Source of the DNA: ANME-2 cluster archaeon | GTDB taxonomy: Archaea; Halobacteriota; Methanosarcinia; Methanosarcinales; Methanocomedenaceae | Assembly: GCA_014237145.1 (NCBI GenBank) | Contig: JAAXOC010000065.1 | Location: forward strand, 62,001 to 126,000 | Length of the DNA stretch: 64,000 nt | Direction: 5' to 3' | Shown: positions 62,210 to 64,000 of the stretch, one piece after another | Numbering within the stretch: the first letter of the stretch is position 1 | Layout: each line of letters starts with the position of its first letter | Notes under the pieces: model-generated | The model's database searches: none | The model's input: the letters and a program-made list of their open reading frames with translations, nothing else | What the model was told of the DNA's origin: nothing | Made by a program: the position numbers and the translations under genes

Positions 62210-63451
62210 ATGAATAAAGAAATTGCAAAAGAAATTGAAGAGCTTTTTAGTCAGAAGGGATATAATGTTCCAATCAATGAGATAAAAAGCAGACTTGACA
62301 AACTCTTAAACGAGTTCAAGGTCCCGCAGGAAGAAGCACGCAGAAGTGTAGTCAATTATTTCCTGAAAGAATACAACATCCCCAGAGGAGACTTCTTTGT
62401 CCAGCAGGGTGAAACACCTACTGTAAAGGTAAGTGATATTACATCGGATGGGAAATGGATCAATATCTCTGCTAAAGTTGTACAATTATGGGATAACAAC
62501 CACGAGAGTATCGACCAGGCAGGATTGATGGGGGATGAGACCGGAACTATAAAATTCAATAAATGGGCAAAGGCTGAACTGCCTGCACTTGAAGAGGGTA
62601 AAACTTACCTGTTCAAGAACGTGGTGACTGACAGCTACCAGGAAAGGCCACAGATCAACTTTAACAGGACCAGCCAGATAGAGGAGATACAGGAAGATAT
62701 TGAGGTAAATACCCAGCAGGCTGAAGCACCTACCGTAAAAGTAAGCGACATAACAACTGAGGGGAAATGGATCAATATCTCTGCCAAGGTTGCACAATTA
62801 TGGGATAGCACCCACGAAAGTATCGACCAGGCAGGATTGATGGGGGATGAGACCGGGACAATTAAATTCATTAAATGGGCAAAGGCTGAACTGCCTTCAT
62901 TGGTTGAAGGGAAAAGCTACCTGTTCAAGAACGTGGTTACTGACAGCTTCCAGGAAAGGTTCCAGATCAATTTTAACAGGACAAGCCTGATAGAAGAGAT
63001 AACTGAAGATATCGAGATAGGTACTCTGACTGTTGAGTTCTCAGGTGCAATGGTAGATATCCAGTCAGGTTCCGGCCTGATAAAGAGATGTCCCGAATGC
63101 AACCGCGCCCTGATAAAAGGGGTATGTGGCGAGCACGGTAAAGTGGAAGGATCATATGACCTGAGGATCAAGGCCGTCATGGATGATGGGGTGTCTGTAC
63201 AGGATTCACTCTTGAACCGCGAGATTTCAGAACAACTTACAGGTATCACCCTGGATGAAGCAAAACAAATGGCTACCGAGGCCCTTGACCAGTCAGTGGT
63301 CCTTGAAATGTTTAAAGAAAAGTTATTGGGCAGGTATTATTTAGTGAAAGGTCCGAAGCTTGACAGGAATATACTGGTAGAGGATATTTCGTTACTGCCG
63401 CCTCTCGAACTAGACCAGATGGATACAATTATCGCACAGATGGAGGTGTGA
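62210..63451 (+). CDS. rpa: Replication protein A, archaeal, with duplicated OB folds and zinc finger
   Basis: The 413-residue protein has a helical N terminus (NKEIAKEIEELFSQKGYNVP). Two nearly identical OB folds follow, at about residues 68-170 and 172-275 (KVSDITSDGKWINISAKVVQ; HESIDQAGLMGDETGTIKF). Next is a third OB-like region with a zinc finger KRCPECNRALIKGVCGEHGK near 295, and a C-terminal region. It is the single-stranded DNA-binding protein of replication and repair. It precedes an RPA-associated gene by 3 bases, the usual archaeal pair. The two OB units match at DNA level with a 312-base offset, which indicates recent duplication. Confidence 0.93.
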   Translation: MNKEIAKEIEELFSQKGYNVPINEIKSRLDKLLNEFKVPQEEARRSVVNYFLKEYNIPRGDFFVQQGETPTVKVSDITSDGKWINISAKVVQLWDNNHESIDQAGLMGDETGTIKFNKWAKAELPALEEGKTYLFKNVVTDSYQERPQINFNRTSQIEEIQEDIEVNTQQAEAPTVKVSDITTEGKWINISAKVAQLWDSTHESIDQAGLMGDETGTIKFIKWAKAELPSLVEGKSYLFKNVVTDSFQERFQINFNRTSLIEEITEDIEIGTLTVEFSGAMVDIQSGSGLIKRCPECNRALIKGVCGEHGKVEGSYDLRIKAVMDDGVSVQDSLLNREISEQLTGITLDEAKQMATEALDQSVVLEMFKEKLLGRYYLVKGPKLDRNILVEDISLLPPLELDQMDTIIAQMEV

Positions 63452-63454
63452 ATT

Positions 63455-64000
63455 ATGGCTGGACAATATACAAGAGAAGTTGCATACCGCATCTTTGCCC
63501 AGGAATTCAGGGATTCAAACTTATCCTTTAAGGACAGCAATGACCAGTACTCACCACAATATCTACTTACACCCACAGGTGCCAAGGTAAACAGGATGTT
63601 AATAGTTGGTACGCTGACAGAAAAGGAGGATATCGGTAATGAAGCCGAGTACTGGCGCGCCAGGGTAGTGGACCCCACAGGAGCGTTTCTCATCTATGCA
63701 GGTCAGTACCAGCCTGAAGCAGCCCAGGTCATGGCAAATATCGAAGCCCCCCAGTACCTTGCTGTCGTAGGTAAGCCCAGCACGTTCCAGACCGAGGACG
63801 GTACGATCCTGACATCGGTCAGGCCTGAGAGCATACATATTGTGGATGCACCAACCAGGGACCGCTGGGTAGTGGAAACTACACAGCGTACATTGGAGCG
63901 TGTCAAGGATCTGAACAGCGATAATCCTGATGCAGTGCGTGCAAAAGAGCATTACAACACCGATGCATCGGTGTACAGGCAGATGGCACTGGCGGCACTG
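63455..64000 (+). CDS. RPA-associated protein, cut by the window end
   Basis: An open frame from the ATG at 63455 runs off the window after 182 codons. It reads REVAYRIFAQEFRDSNLSFK, SPQYLLTPTGAKVNRMLIVG, TLTEKEDIGNEAEYWRARVV and DPTGAFLIYAGQYQPEAAQV, the OB-fold pattern of archaeal RPA-associated proteins (COG3390 type). It is 3 bases after rpa and clearly co-transcribed. It probably forms a complex with RPA on single-stranded DNA. Confidence 0.88.
   Translation, partial: MAGQYTREVAYRIFAQEFRDSNLSFKDSNDQYSPQYLLTPTGAKVNRMLIVGTLTEKEDIGNEAEYWRARVVDPTGAFLIYAGQYQPEAAQVMANIEAPQYLAVVGKPSTFQTEDGTILTSVRPESIHIVDAPTRDRWVVETTQRTLERVKDLNSDNPDAVRAKEHYNTDASVYRQMALAAL

Overview
The window is archaeal. It carries an intron-containing tRNA, DUF473, DUF357, UPF0212 and PAC2 genes, an archaeal RPA with its partner gene, a class II ribonucleotide reductase, S-layer-type surface proteins, TATA-like promoters and TrpY-type TGTACA boxes. 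The S-layer repeats, a cohesin-plus-dockerin surface protein and many IS remnants point to the Methanosarcinales, possibly an ANME-2-like lineage. No methanogenesis marker gene is present, so the order-level call is an inference.

0-12 kb: two tRNA genes (Phe, Val). Next is a tight four-gene operon: a nine-PAS/STAS sensor, a roadblock protein, a KaiC-like domain fused to a Ras-like GTPase, and a KaiC-like ATPase. It looks like an archaeal counterpart of MglA/MglB-type signalling. A surface-glycan group follows (two GT2 glycosyltransferases, a flippase-like membrane protein, a sugar nucleotidyltransferase), then an orphan UPF0175 antitoxin with the stump of its toxin gene.

12-20 kb: a large S-layer/cohesin/dockerin protein bounded by a 15-bp direct repeat, a degraded stretch with an IS630-type MITE and a DUF4143 ATPase fragment, an HhH-MutS ATPase, and an IS630 transposase remnant.

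20-28 kb: a polyphosphate cluster: CYTH phosphatase, PPK1, CYTH-like/CHAD protein, ParA, metallophosphoesterase-HD protein, a frameshifted Ppx stump, and a convergent PPK2. A ParA next to a CHAD protein suggests a granule-partitioning system.

28-40 kb: a bactofilin-like beta-helix protein with a histone-H1-like basic tail, a tandem array of palindromic 24-mers, a three-gene operon of giant secreted proteins, and a divergent related surface gene.

40-46 kb: a five-gene operon (DUF357, UPF0212, PfkB kinase, lipoprotein, thioredoxin/CcdA-like protein), an OB-fold membrane protein and IlvD.

46-53 kb: an accessory region. It holds a self-contained winged-helix-like gene with operators around its TATA box, two 332-bp direct repeats enclosing a dNTPase/deoxyribosyltransferase/SEC-C cassette, and a broken IS21.

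53-64 kb: tRNA-Thr (with intron) and tRNA-Arg, DUF473 and PAC2 genes, a candidate small RNA, two copies of a 141-bp MITE, trpCBA with a TGTACA palindrome, a TumA/TumE toxin-antitoxin pair, QueH, NrdJ, RPA and an RPA-associated protein cut by the window end. All family assignments come from reading motifs; no database search was run.
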